Source of the DNA: Streptomyces sp. NRRL S-337
GTDB lineage: Bacteria; Actinomycetota; Actinomycetes; Streptomycetales; Streptomycetaceae
Assembly (NCBI RefSeq): GCF_000720175.1
Contig: NZ_JOIX01000057.1
Coordinates: 22,455-86,454, forward strand
Direction of reading: 5' to 3'
DNA: 64,000 bases
Under the pieces are notes generated by a model. It had not been told where the DNA came from and did no database searches. It was given only the letters and a program-made list of their open reading frames with translations. Shown here in pieces: positions 17,178 to 25,253 of the stretch. A program made the position numbers and the translations under genes. Each line of letters opens with the position of its first letter. Position 1 is the first letter of the stretch.

Positions 17178-18083
17178 ATGACTGACCGGCCCTTGACGCT
17201 CATGGCAGTGCACGCCCACCCCGACGACGAGGCCACCGGAACCGGAGGGGTCCTGGCGCGGTACGCGGCGGAGGGCATCCGCACGGTTCTCGTGACGTGT
17301 ACCGACGGCGGTTGCGGTGACGGGCCAGGGGGTGCCAAGCCGGGCGATCCCGGACACGATCCGGCGGCCGTCGCCTTGATGCGCCGTCAAGAACTTGAGG
17401 CGAGCTGTGACGTCCTGAAGGTCAGCGATCTGGAAATGCTGGACTATGCCGACTCCGGGATGATCGGCTGGCCCAGCAACGACGCCCCCGGATCCTTCTG
17501 GCAGACCCCCGTGGAGGAAGGCGCCGCCCGACTCGCGGAACTCATGCGGCACTACCGACCCGATGTGGTCGTCACCTACGACGAGAACGGCTTCTACGGC
17601 CACCCCGACCACATCCAGGCCCACCGCATCACGATGGCGGCGCTGGAGATGACCGCGCTGACCCCGAAGGTGTACTGGACGACGATGCCCCGCTCGATGA
17701 TGCAGCGGTTCGGGGAGACCATGCGCGAGTTTCAGGAGGACATGCCGGAGCCGGATCCTGCCGAGGCCGCCGCGATAGCCGAGATCGGCCTCCCCGACGA
17801 TGAGATCACCACGTGGGTGGACACCACCGCATTCAGCGGTCAGAAGTTCGATGCCCTGGCCGCGCACGCCAGTCAGGGCGAGAACATCTTCTTCCTCAAG
17901 ATGGGCAAGGAGGGACACATCCGGAGGCTTGTCCACGCGAGTTCCGCTCCGGCAGACCGGCATCCAGCCACTCGCCGGCCGCGTCAACACGTGCTCGCGC
18001 TAGCGGGGTTGGCCCCGGGGGTCCGGATCGTGCTCCTCGTGATCCTGCTCCCCGCTCGCGCGGAGATGGGCGCCCCGGTATAG
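17178..18083 (+). CDS. PIG-L/MshB-type zinc deacetylase with replaced C-terminus
   Basis: The first about 245 residues are a LmbE/PIG-L deacetylase. The metal motif HAHPDDEATGTGG comes near the start, then GGCGDGPGG, VVTYDENGFYGHPDH (second metal motif HPDH) and SQGENIFFLKMGKE. This is close to mycothiol-conjugate amidase/MshB-like proteins that remove acyl groups from GlcNAc-type substrates. Family members normally finish about 25-30 residues after FFLKMGK with a conserved tail. Here unrelated Arg/Pro-rich sequence follows from about 17915 to the stop, so a frameshift or recombination has swapped the end. The catalytic half is complete and may still work. The ATG follows GGAGGA. Confidence 0.75.
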   Translation: MTDRPLTLMAVHAHPDDEATGTGGVLARYAAEGIRTVLVTCTDGGCGDGPGGAKPGDPGHDPAAVALMRRQELEASCDVLKVSDLEMLDYADSGMIGWPSNDAPGSFWQTPVEEGAARLAELMRHYRPDVVVTYDENGFYGHPDHIQAHRITMAALEMTALTPKVYWTTMPRSMMQRFGETMREFQEDMPEPDPAEAAAIAEIGLPDDEITTWVDTTAFSGQKFDALAAHASQGENIFFLKMGKEGHIRRLVHASSAPADRHPATRRPRQHVLALAGLAPGVRIVLLVILLPARAEMGAPV

Positions 18084-18171
18084 CCCTACAAGCATCCGCG
18101 CCACCTGGGACGGAGCGGGGAGCGGGGAGGATGCTTCCAGCGCGTTGGGGTTCTCGCGTCCGCCGCGCACA

Positions 18172-18203
18172 GACGCCCCGCCGGAGCGTTCCGGCGGGGC
18201 GTC
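18172..18203. terminator. Perfect 14-bp hairpin terminator
   Basis: GACGCCCCGCCGGA and TCCGGCGGGGCGTC flank a four-base loop, with no mismatch. It lies about 90 bp after the end of the PIG-L frame and fits a factor-independent terminator of the GC-rich Streptomyces type (no T-run). It may act in both directions. Confidence 0.8.
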
Positions 18204-18320
18204 TCGTCTCACGTGCTCTCACACGCGTCTCACAGACTGTGTGGACGCCCCCGGACTACAGGGCTCCGACATGGACTTGGGAGCCATTTCCTGCTTCGGC
18301 TGGACGCCCCAGGACGCGGG

Positions 18321-18419
18321 TTACGACCTGTGCCATGTGGTACCCAGCGCGGCACCGAGGACGAGTACGGGGGCGTCGTCTGGACCGTCGATCCGGTGCT
18401 GCAGGGTCTTCTCACTCAC
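18321..18419 (-). pseudogene. Truncated 5' copy of the pcaD-pcaC gene
   Basis: From the GTG at 18419 the frame repeats the first 30 residues of the intact gene at 14231 (MSEKTLQHRI...LGTTWH) and then ends after Arg-Ser at TAA, where the duplicated segment stops. It is a by-product of the 383-bp duplication and has no catalytic residues. Confidence 0.9.
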
Positions 18420-18711
18420 CCGACCACGCCACCCACTCCGTGACGCGATCCTGAAAAAAACCCGGGTCAGGAAGAGCCTTCACAGCATGGCCGCGAAGCG
18501 CGCCTCGAGGCGAGATCTTCGCAGGTCAGAGCCTCACCGTGGAGACTTCGTGGACGGCCGGTGGCCCGACTCGTCGTAGCTCACCATGGTCCGCCGGTAC
18601 GGATACGTTGCCTTGCTCGCGATCCCGGCCGGGGTCTTCCGGCCCGGAGAAGCGGCGTTGCGGGGTGTGCGTCGACAGCTCGCTCACGCCCTGCGCGCTC
18701 TCAAATCTCAC
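18329..18711. repeat. 383-bp direct repeat, copy 2
   Basis: Counterpart of 14141-14523. Differences include cctgaaaaaaacccggg versus cctgacacccggg in the hairpin upstream of the gene start, one base fewer after the remnant's ATG, and scattered substitutions. It abuts the sulfatase remnant at 18711. Confidence 0.95.
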
Positions 18712-18965
18712 CGCGACCCGGATCACTCTGGCGCTCGGGACCCTCTGGGTCGCCTGCACGGTGATCGGCGTGCAGGCGGCCGGCGTGCCGGTGGCCGCAG
18801 AAAGCACAGCCGGAGTCATACAGAACCGGGCGCAGCAGGTGCAGGCGAACCTGGCGGACGAGCAGGCGTTCGCAAAGGAGGCCGGCGCCGACGCGTTCCG
18901 CGACACCCCGGGCGACTGACTGCTGACCGGGCTGCGCGGCTAGGACGTCATCTTCACCCTGCCCG
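18712..18965 (+). pseudogene. Membrane sulfatase/phosphoglycerol-transferase remnant with two nonsense codons
   Basis: The plus strand reads ITLALGTLWVACTVIG (membrane helix), then an Ala/Glu-rich helix, AFRDTPGD-stop-LLTGLRG-stop-DVIFTLP. In Streptomyces LTA-synthase-like sulfatases the same passage is DTPGDRLLTGLRGKDVIF, followed by FVESYGRSA. So an Arg codon (CGA to TGA) and a Lys codon (AAG to TAG) have become stops, and the sequence then degenerates. The front of the gene is missing at the repeat junction. Confidence 0.7.
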
Positions 18966-18979
18966 CTTACGGACCCCAG

Positions 18980-19021
18980 CCCGGTTCCGGCGCGCCCCGG
19001 CCCGGTTCCGGCGCGCCCCGG
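18980..19021. repeat. 21-bp direct repeat, two copies
   Basis: The 21-bp unit cccggttccggcgcgccccg+g occurs twice without a gap, directly after the sulfatase remnant. No function is apparent. Confidence 0.85.
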
Positions 19022-19228
19022 CCCGCCTCATGACCGCTCGTAGTTGGTGCCTCGGTGGCAGTACAGCTGGAAGCCAGGCCCACGCGCTGAGCCATGCGCC
19101 GGCGCGGCCGCTGCACGTCCGATCACCATGGAGGTGCTGCGATGACCGGCGAACATGGGAATTGGGTATTGCGGCAGCATCCTCGTCTGTGAGTGAGGGT
19201 GCGTGAGAGCGGGCAGATGACGAAGCGG

Positions 19229-20560
19229 TCAGCTGTTCCCGACCGGCTGCGCTTTGCCACGCGGTGCGCTTGATGTGCTCGGTGCGCTCGATGTGCTCGG
19301 TGCGCTCGATGTGCTCGGTTCGCTCGGTGGGCGGTGTCGTTCCGGTGGTCCCTTGCGCATGAGGGCGGTCAGGGCGGGTGAAGTGAGCGCCGTGGCGGTC
19401 AGGGCCATCAGGACGAGCATGGTGTAGAGCTCGGGACCTATGAGGCGCAGGTCCAATCCGGCGGTCAGCACGATGAGTTCGGTGAGGCCGCGGCAGTTCA
19501 TCAGGGCGCCGAGCGAGAGCGCGCCGCGCCAGTCCGAGCCGCAGGCACGCGCCGCGAGGGCGGTGCCGCCCCATTTGGTGGCGGTCGCCACGAGCAGGAT
19601 GACGCCGCACCACAGCCAGGGGGCCGGGTGCGGTCCGAGGGTGCCGATGTCGATCCGCAGGCCCGTGCTGATGAAGAAGAGCGGAAGGAGGAAGGGGACG
19701 GCGAACTGCGACATTCCCTGGGCGACCTGGTGAACTGAGGGGGAATCCCGAGGCGTGGCGGCGCCGAAGAGGAAGGCACCGACGACCGCATGGACGCCGA
19801 TCCGGTCAGTGGCCAGAGCCGCCAGGCACAGGCAGCAGGTGACGAGTGCGAAGGTGGCGGCGGCTCCGGTGCGCCGCAGGACGCGGGCGAGCAGCGGGCG
19901 TACGACGCGGAGCAGCAATGCCGCGAAGGCGACGGTGAGGAGGACCGTGCGCAGGACGGCACCGAGCGAGGTGTTGCGGGCGAGGGCGGTGACCAGGGCC
20001 AGCAACGACCATGCCAGCACGTCGTCGACGGCAGCGCAGGTCAGGGACAGGGCGCCCAGGCGGGTGCCGGTCAGACCGCGGTCGGCGAGGATGCGCGCCA
20101 GGACCGGGAAGGCGGTGATGCTCAGTGCCACCCCCAGGAAGAGGGCGAACGGGAGGCGGTCGGCGGTCTCGGGTGCGTAGTGGCCGTAGAGGGCGAGGGC
20201 GAGCAGGGCGCCGCACACCAGCGGGACGGCGAGGCCGGTCAGGGCGACCGTGAGGGCGGTGCGGCGCTCGCCGCGTACCACTTCCGGATCCAGTTCCCGG
20301 CCGAGCAGGAACATGAAGCACAGCAGGCCGAGCTGGCCCAGGGAGTCCAGGACGGGGGCGAGGCCGGGTGGGAAGAGCGCGGCCGTCGCCGCCGGGCAGG
20401 CACGGCCGAGCACGGAGGGGCCGAGCAGGATGCCGGCGGCGATCTCGCCGATGACGGGGGGTTGGCCCAGGCGTTTGCACACCGCTCCCCCCGCCCAGCA
20501 TGCGGTGAGCACGAGGGGCAGGGAGAGCAGCAGCGCCGGCAGGATCGGCGGTGCGGTCAC
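19229..20560 (-). CDS. Kef/CPA2-type cation:proton antiporter
   Basis: A 443-residue membrane protein with about 12 hydrophobic segments in CPA2 order. It carries PPVIGEIAAGILLGPS near the start, LGVALSITAFPVLARIL with the conserved Asp pair in AAVDDVLAW, and LPLFFISTGLR and GALMNCRGLTELIVL near the end. Homologues next to antibiotic clusters act as ion exchangers or export helpers. The cytoplasmic tail is a repetitive STSSAP sequence. The GTG start overlaps the stop of the DUF6282-like gene (GTGA). It is the last gene of the six-gene overlapping operon. There is no KTN domain. Confidence 0.88.
   Translation of the reverse strand: MTAPPILPALLLSLPLVLTACWAGGAVCKRLGQPPVIGEIAAGILLGPSVLGRACPAATAALFPPGLAPVLDSLGQLGLLCFMFLLGRELDPEVVRGERRTALTVALTGLAVPLVCGALLALALYGHYAPETADRLPFALFLGVALSITAFPVLARILADRGLTGTRLGALSLTCAAVDDVLAWSLLALVTALARNTSLGAVLRTVLLTVAFAALLLRVVRPLLARVLRRTGAAATFALVTCCLCLAALATDRIGVHAVVGAFLFGAATPRDSPSVHQVAQGMSQFAVPFLLPLFFISTGLRIDIGTLGPHPAPWLWCGVILLVATATKWGGTALAARACGSDWRGALSLGALMNCRGLTELIVLTAGLDLRLIGPELYTMLVLMALTATALTSPALTALMRKGPPERHRPPSEPSTSSAPSTSSAPSTSSAPRGKAQPVGNS
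19266..19330. repeat. 18-bp tandem repeat in the antiporter tail
   Basis: The word gtgcgctcgatgtgctcg recurs in tandem about three times with slight variants, coding on the minus strand for repeated S-T-S-S-A-P. It keeps the frame and extends only the cytoplasmic tail, so copy-number variation would be tolerated. Confidence 0.85.
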
Positions 20561-21522
20561 AGGCTCAGCATCTCCTGAGGCGCGGCGTGGATGAGCTCAG
20601 CGATCCGCTCAGGGGTCAGACCCGCCCAATGGAAGATTTTCTGATTCCACGTCAGCCACGACGCGATGTCCATCTGGGACGGCTGGCCGAGGTCCGAGCT
20701 GTAGACGACCCTCGGGAGGAGGGACAGGACGTCGGCGAAGTCGGCCCAGTCCTGATATTCGAGCAGGTAGGTGAGCGCGGTCTGCTCGGTCCACACCTGT
20801 TCGGCAGCGGCCACCTCGACGAGGTCCTTGTAGGTCAGCCCGGTCATCGGGTTGGCGGGCTGGTTGAGCATCAGGCGGGGCAGGTCCAGCCGCACGGCCT
20901 CGTCGACCAGCAGCCGCACCTCGTGTCCGTCGGCGTGGCCGGTGGAGATGACCACCGGCAGATCGCGGGCGGCGCGCAGGAGTTCACGGACCTCCGGGCG
21001 CAGCGTTCCGCGGTCGTCGGTGACGGTCAGCGGGCGCTGGCCGTCGGCGAGGAGCGGGTGGGAGGGGGTACGGGTCAGCCGGCTGCGGTGGCTGCGACCG
21101 GTGACCGTGGGGAGGTGGACGATCAGCCGCAGCCCGCTGTCGTCACCGTGCTGGATGACGGCCTGTTCCACGGCCCGCGGGTCGAACCCGCCCGCGAGGT
21201 CGTTGAGGACGATCGAGCCGGAGACGGGCAGCCCCTGCTGGCGGGCCTCCCATGCCTGGGCGGCGGTCGAGCCGAGATGGTTCTTGAGGACCACCCAGCC
21301 ACCGTGCTCGGCATAGATCGCGCCGGCGGTGGCGGCGGTGTGGCGGCGCAGATACGCGTCCGGGCCGACGTGGTAATGGACGTCGATGAACCGCGCGTCC
21401 CTCGGGGCCGGTGGCGTGGGCCGCGCGGCGGCCGGTTCCTGTGCGGTGATCGCCTCGGTGGACAGCTCTGCGGCCGGGCCCTGAGCTGGGGTGGTCCCCT
21501 CGGCGGACTCAGCGGTCGCCAT
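20557..21522 (-). CDS. DUF6282-like amidohydrolase-fold protein
   Basis: A 321-residue protein. After an Ala/Pro-rich N-terminal 40 residues comes FIDVHYHVGPDAYLRR, an HxH metal-site-like start of a TIM barrel. HGGWVVLKNHLGST, ISTGHADGHEVR and VVYSSDLGQ follow, consistent with the amidohydrolase superfamily (family I recall as DUF6282). Reaction unknown. Hydrolysis of a small lactone or amide, or a decarboxylation, is plausible from the fold. It overlaps the RraA gene by 14 bp and the antiporter gene by 4 bp. Confidence 0.72.
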   Translation of the reverse strand: MATAESAEGTTPAQGPAAELSTEAITAQEPAAARPTPPAPRDARFIDVHYHVGPDAYLRRHTAATAGAIYAEHGGWVVLKNHLGSTAAQAWEARQQGLPVSGSIVLNDLAGGFDPRAVEQAVIQHGDDSGLRLIVHLPTVTGRSHRSRLTRTPSHPLLADGQRPLTVTDDRGTLRPEVRELLRAARDLPVVISTGHADGHEVRLLVDEAVRLDLPRLMLNQPANPMTGLTYKDLVEVAAAEQVWTEQTALTYLLEYQDWADFADVLSLLPRVVYSSDLGQPSQMDIASWLTWNQKIFHWAGLTPERIAELIHAAPQEMLSL

Positions 21523-22213
21523 GCTCGCCCCCGTCCTCCCACGGACGCGCGTAGCCGAAGCGGGCGCGGGCCTCGTCCAGCCGGCTGCCGCCGAGCGCGG
21601 CTTCCCGGATACGGGACTCGGTGCGTTCCACGGCCTCGGCGCGGCGGACGACCTCCTCGACGAGAGCGGCCGGGATGCGCAGCGCGCCGTTGTCGTCGGC
21701 GACGATCCAGTCGCCCGGGGCGACGGTGGTACCGGCGATGTCCACCTCGACGCCCGTACGGTCCAGCACCACCCGGTTCTTGCCGCTGACCATGGTCACA
21801 TCGGTGCTGAACAGCGGGTATCCGGCGGATCGGCTCTCCTTCACATCGCGCACCGAGCCGTGCACGACAGTGCCGGAGATGTCGCGGTGCAGGGCCACGG
21901 AACTGAGCAGGGAGCCCCAGTTGGTGCAGGTGCGGCTGCCGGCGTTGTCCACGACGACGACCGAGCCGGCCGGCACGTCGTCGATGTAGTTGGCGGCGTT
22001 GTGAAAGGTGGTGGCGTCGTCGATGGCGCGGTAGCGGACGGTGAAGGCGGGTCCGCAGGCGACGGTGCCGGGGGTGCGCGGCCGGATGCCGGGCAGCACG
22101 CACGGCGGGGTGCGCATGCTGTCCATGGCGTCGGAGAGGGCGGCGGTGTCCAGACGGGACAGACGCTCACGCAACGCCTCGGTGGGCACCGGGGTATCGG
22201 TGGCGGTGGTCAT
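21509..22213 (-). CDS. RraA-family protein, HMG/CHA-type class II pyruvate aldolase-like
   Basis: A 234-residue protein of the RraA/MenG-like fold: LDTAALSDAMDS near the start, AGSVVVVDN, GTVVHGSVRDVKE with the metal-site region, and VAPGDWIVADDNG. The family includes 4-hydroxy-4-methyl-2-oxoglutarate/4-carboxy-4-hydroxy-2-oxoadipate aldolases and oxaloacetate decarboxylases, which use a divalent metal and the pyruvate enolate. Its ATG overlaps the upstream stop as ATGA. In this operon it more likely serves small-acid chemistry than RNase E inhibition. Confidence 0.82.
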   Translation of the reverse strand: MTTATDTPVPTEALRERLSRLDTAALSDAMDSMRTPPCVLPGIRPRTPGTVACGPAFTVRYRAIDDATTFHNAANYIDDVPAGSVVVVDNAGSRTCTNWGSLLSSVALHRDISGTVVHGSVRDVKESRSAGYPLFSTDVTMVSGKNRVVLDRTGVEVDIAGTTVAPGDWIVADDNGALRIPAALVEEVVRRAEAVERTESRIREAALGGSRLDEARARFGYARPWEDGGEHGDR

Positions 22214-24426
22214 GCGGATTCCTCCGTGAGCGTGCGGCGGCCGGTGAGGTGCCGGGCGAGGGACCAGGCAGCGAACTCGGTAGCGTAAGTGGCGACTTCG
22301 GGCCCGCGGTTGGGGACCGTCAGGGTGCTGGTGTGCTCGCCGGTCTCGTCCTGGACGGTGCAGGTGAGCGCGAGCGTGCCGGTGTGGGTCGTACGGTCCC
22401 CGCCGTCCCAGACGCCGGACAGGGCGACATCGAGCGCGCCCGAGCCGTCGGCGGTGGCGCGTTCGCGGGCCACTTCGGAGGCGAAGAGGCCCTCGGTGAG
22501 CCGGTCGTCGACGGTCAGGACGAGGGCGTGCTCGTCCAGGAGCTCGGCCAGTTCCTGGACCGCGGTGCGGTCCCGGTCGGTGACGATGTGGTCGGCGAGC
22601 GCCGCGTCCAGGCGTTTGGCCAGGTCGTCGGCGGCTTCGGGCGGGCAGCCGAGCCGGATGTCGACGTACGGGTAGTGCCAGCGGTAGGCGGGCTTCACCG
22701 GTACTCCGCTGTCCCGTACGAGGTCGTCGACCAGGGCTGCCGCGTCCGCCTCGATGATGCCGAGCGTGCGGCGGAAGACGGTGGTCACCTCGGGCGGCTC
22801 GGGGAGGTGCGGCAGGCCGCCGCGCAGCACGGACTCCAGCATCGGCAGGCATTCGCGGGGCGGGCCGGGGAGCATGATCACGGTGCTGCCCTGGGCCTCG
22901 GTGCGGCAGCCCCAGGCGGTGCCGTTGGTGTTCGGCAGCAGGTCGGCTCCCGCGGCGAACAGCGCCTGACGGCGGTTGTCGTCGTGGATGGCGACGCCGA
23001 AGCGGGTGAGGCGTGCCACGACGCCCTGCCATGCCTCCTCCCGGTGCTCCAGCGGGCGTCCCAGCGCGCGGGCCACGGCACTGCGGGTCACGTCGTCGGA
23101 GGTGGGGCCGAGTCCGCCCATCACCACGATGACGTCGTCGCGGCCGAGGGAGGGCCGGATGGCGTCGGCGATGGTCGCCTCGTCGTCGCCGATGGTGTGG
23201 CGGACGCGGACCGGGATGCCGCGCTCGCCGAGCATCCGGGAGGCGTTGCCCGCGTTGGAGTCCTCCAGGTCGCCGCGGAGCAGTTCGTCGCCGATGGTGA
23301 TGATCGCGGCGGTGGGGGTGTGCGGGACCTCTCGGCAGGCGTCGATGACCGCCTGGGCCGCTTCGGTGGTGTTGGCGGCGCCGCCCAGGTCGTAGGTGAC
23401 CCGGTCGCGGCGGCGGGTGACATGCCGTACGGCGTCCTGGATGCTGCCGGCCTCGTCCTTGAAGCCGAGGTGCTCCAGCATCAGGGCGATGGTGAGGAAC
23501 GCCGCGGCGGGGTTGGCGCGTCCGCGCCCGGCCATGGCCGGGGCGCTGCCGTGCACCGGCTCGAAGTAGTTGCCGGCCTCGCCGATGTTGGCGCTGGGCG
23601 CCAGGCCCAGTCCGCCCATCACGCCGCCGCCGAGGTCGGAGAGGATGTCGCCGAACATGTTCTCGGCGACGATCACGCCGAAACGCTCCGGGCGGCGCGC
23701 CATCCACAGGGCGACCGCGTCCACGTTGAGGACCTCGAAGGGAATCTCCGGGTAGTCGGAGCCGATCGCTTCCAGTCGCTCCAGGACGTATGCGCTGCTC
23801 TGCCGAAGGACGTTGGGCTTGTCGGCGAGGGTGATCCGCTCGTAGCCGTGGCCCCGGGCGGTCTCGAAGGCGAAGCGCAGGATGCGGTCCAGGCCGTGCG
23901 AGGTCTGCAGCCGGATGCTTGCGGTGGAGCCGGCGCGGCCGCTGCGGCGGACGTTGGGGTGTTCGGCGACCAGCGGCCACATCTCGTCCGGTACGTGGTT
24001 CCAGTCCAGGCCGGCGTACAGGCCCTCGGTGTTCTCCCGGACCACGCAGAAGCGGTACGGCGTGCCACCGCCGAGGTAGTTCTCGACCGGCCGCAGATTG
24101 GCGAACAGGTCCAGGCGCTGGCGGAGTTGAATGATCGGCGAGATGTACTGCGGAGCGCGTTCGCGGAGTTCGGGCGCCAGTTCCGCAAGTGCCTCGCGGC
24201 GCGGCTTGCTGGTGGTGGCGCCGAGCAGGACGGCGTCGCTGCGGTCGATCAGATCCCAGGTGCGGTCGGGGACGGGGGTGCCCTCGGCGCGCCAGCACTC
24301 CCAGCCGATGTCACCGAATTCCAGGTCGATGGGCAGGCCGAGGGCCTCGATCACCGGCAGTGCGGCGTCCAGGACCTCCGGTCCGATGCCGTCGCCGGGC
24401 AGGACTGCGACGGTCTTGCGGTTCAT
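22210..24426 (-). CDS. Isopropylmalate/tartrate-type dehydrogenase fused to a CinA-like domain
   Basis: A 738-residue fusion. Residues 1-350 are a beta-hydroxyacid oxidative decarboxylase: [39 protein letters not shown], and EPVHGSAP for NAD. Residues about 370-545 are a CinA/MoaB-type molybdopterin-binding domain ([34 protein letters not shown]). The rest resembles the CinA C-terminal region but lacks the ESCTGG active-site motif. The first half should convert a 2-hydroxy or 3-substituted malate-type acid to a 2-oxo acid with loss of CO2. What the CinA part adds is unknown. Four-base overlaps with both neighbours show tight coupling. There is no frameshift or stop between the halves. Confidence 0.85.
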   Translation of the reverse strand: MNRKTVAVLPGDGIGPEVLDAALPVIEALGLPIDLEFGDIGWECWRAEGTPVPDRTWDLIDRSDAVLLGATTSKPRREALAELAPELRERAPQYISPIIQLRQRLDLFANLRPVENYLGGGTPYRFCVVRENTEGLYAGLDWNHVPDEMWPLVAEHPNVRRSGRAGSTASIRLQTSHGLDRILRFAFETARGHGYERITLADKPNVLRQSSAYVLERLEAIGSDYPEIPFEVLNVDAVALWMARRPERFGVIVAENMFGDILSDLGGGVMGGLGLAPSANIGEAGNYFEPVHGSAPAMAGRGRANPAAAFLTIALMLEHLGFKDEAGSIQDAVRHVTRRRDRVTYDLGGAANTTEAAQAVIDACREVPHTPTAAIITIGDELLRGDLEDSNAGNASRMLGERGIPVRVRHTIGDDEATIADAIRPSLGRDDVIVVMGGLGPTSDDVTRSAVARALGRPLEHREEAWQGVVARLTRFGVAIHDDNRRQALFAAGADLLPNTNGTAWGCRTEAQGSTVIMLPGPPRECLPMLESVLRGGLPHLPEPPEVTTVFRRTLGIIEADAAALVDDLVRDSGVPVKPAYRWHYPYVDIRLGCPPEAADDLAKRLDAALADHIVTDRDRTAVQELAELLDEHALVLTVDDRLTEGLFASEVARERATADGSGALDVALSGVWDGGDRTTHTGTLALTCTVQDETGEHTSTLTVPNRGPEVATYATEFAAWSLARHLTGRRTLTEESA

Positions 24427-25253
24427 GACTCTTCAGCTCCCAGGAAGCGGGCGACGGCGTCTCGGGTGAGGGCCGGTTGGTCGGCGTGCGGGCGCATTCC
24501 GGCCTGCGGGATGCCCACCAGGTGGTGCCGCGGGCGGGGGCCGGTGGCCAGGTGCTTGGCCTGGACGAGCAGCGACTGTTCGCCGTACACGTGCAGCAGT
24601 GGTCCGGGGAAGTCCCGCACGGGCTCCCGGGCGTCGGCGTCGTGCAGCAGCCGCAGTCCGGTGGACAGTCGCCGTCCCGCCGCGGCTTGATCCGGCGCGG
24701 GGCCTGGTGCGGCCGCCGGTTCGGTCCGCTGCCGCGGTACGCTCCCGGGCTCCCGGGCCGGGCCGCTGACGACCTCTTCGAGGAGGTGCAGTGCCGTGGA
24801 CAGGCCGTGGGTGCCGACGGCGGCGGCGATCCGCTCCAGTTCGGTGTTCAGCTCGTCGTCGGCGACGGTCGGGCCGGAGAGCAGCAACACCTTGGAGTGA
24901 TGGGTCCACTCGTGGGTGAGCAGGGCCTGGACGACGGCGCCGCCCAGGGCGTTGCCGGCCAGCAGGTCGGGGCCGTCGGTGCCGGAGGCGAGGTGGGCCG
25001 CCCAGCGGTCCACGAGAGCCTTCAGGTCGTCGCCCTCGCACAGTAAGGAGAGGGTGTCGTAGATCGTGATCCGGTGGCCCGAGGCGAGCAGCGGCTCCGC
25101 GACCTGCTGGAAGAAGGCGCCATGGTCCCAGCGGGGCATGACGGGGGCGAGGACGACCGCATGCCGCGGTGCGTCGGGCTCGCCCAGAACTGCGGCGGCC
25201 GGAGCCGGCGCGGCGTCGCGCACCGGCTCCGGATGCGGGGGACGCGACGTCAC
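24423..25253 (-). CDS. Alpha/beta-hydrolase-fold protein without a nucleophilic serine
   Basis: A 276-residue protein of the alpha/beta-hydrolase fold. It has HAVVLAPVMPRWDHGAFF at the oxyanion-loop position, a nucleophile-elbow sequence AGNALGGAVV, and PLLHVYGEQSLLVQ at the acid strand. The elbow reads G-N-A-L-G, so Ala102 stands where Ser, Cys or Asp is expected. A normal esterase mechanism is therefore unlikely. It could be a scaffold, a binding protein or a cofactor-free lyase. A roughly 40-residue Ala/Pro/Gly insert (about 165-205) is also unusual. The GTG start overlaps the aldolase stop (GTGA). Confidence 0.75.
   Translation of the reverse strand: MTSRPPHPEPVRDAAPAPAAAVLGEPDAPRHAVVLAPVMPRWDHGAFFQQVAEPLLASGHRITIYDTLSLLCEGDDLKALVDRWAAHLASGTDGPDLLAGNALGGAVVQALLTHEWTHHSKVLLLSGPTVADDELNTELERIAAAVGTHGLSTALHLLEEVVSGPAREPGSVPRQRTEPAAAPGPAPDQAAAGRRLSTGLRLLHDADAREPVRDFPGPLLHVYGEQSLLVQAKHLATGPRPRHHLVGIPQAGMRPHADQPALTRDAVARFLGAEES

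Larger units (their letters stand above)
18084..19228. other. 1.1-kb decayed region carrying the second duplication copy
   Basis: In order: a strong hairpin terminator (18172-18203), unassigned sequence to 18320, a 5' fragment of the pcaD-pcaC gene, the remnant of the small membrane-protein gene, a sulfatase remnant with two stops, a 21-bp direct repeat (18980-19000 and 19001-19021) and about 200 bp of nothing recognisable. No intact gene is supported. Confidence 0.7.

Noticed and set aside
16858..17181. A 107-codon plus-strand frame before the PIG-L gene
   Set aside because: No domain and mixed codon use, and it overlaps the PIG-L start. It is probably chance.
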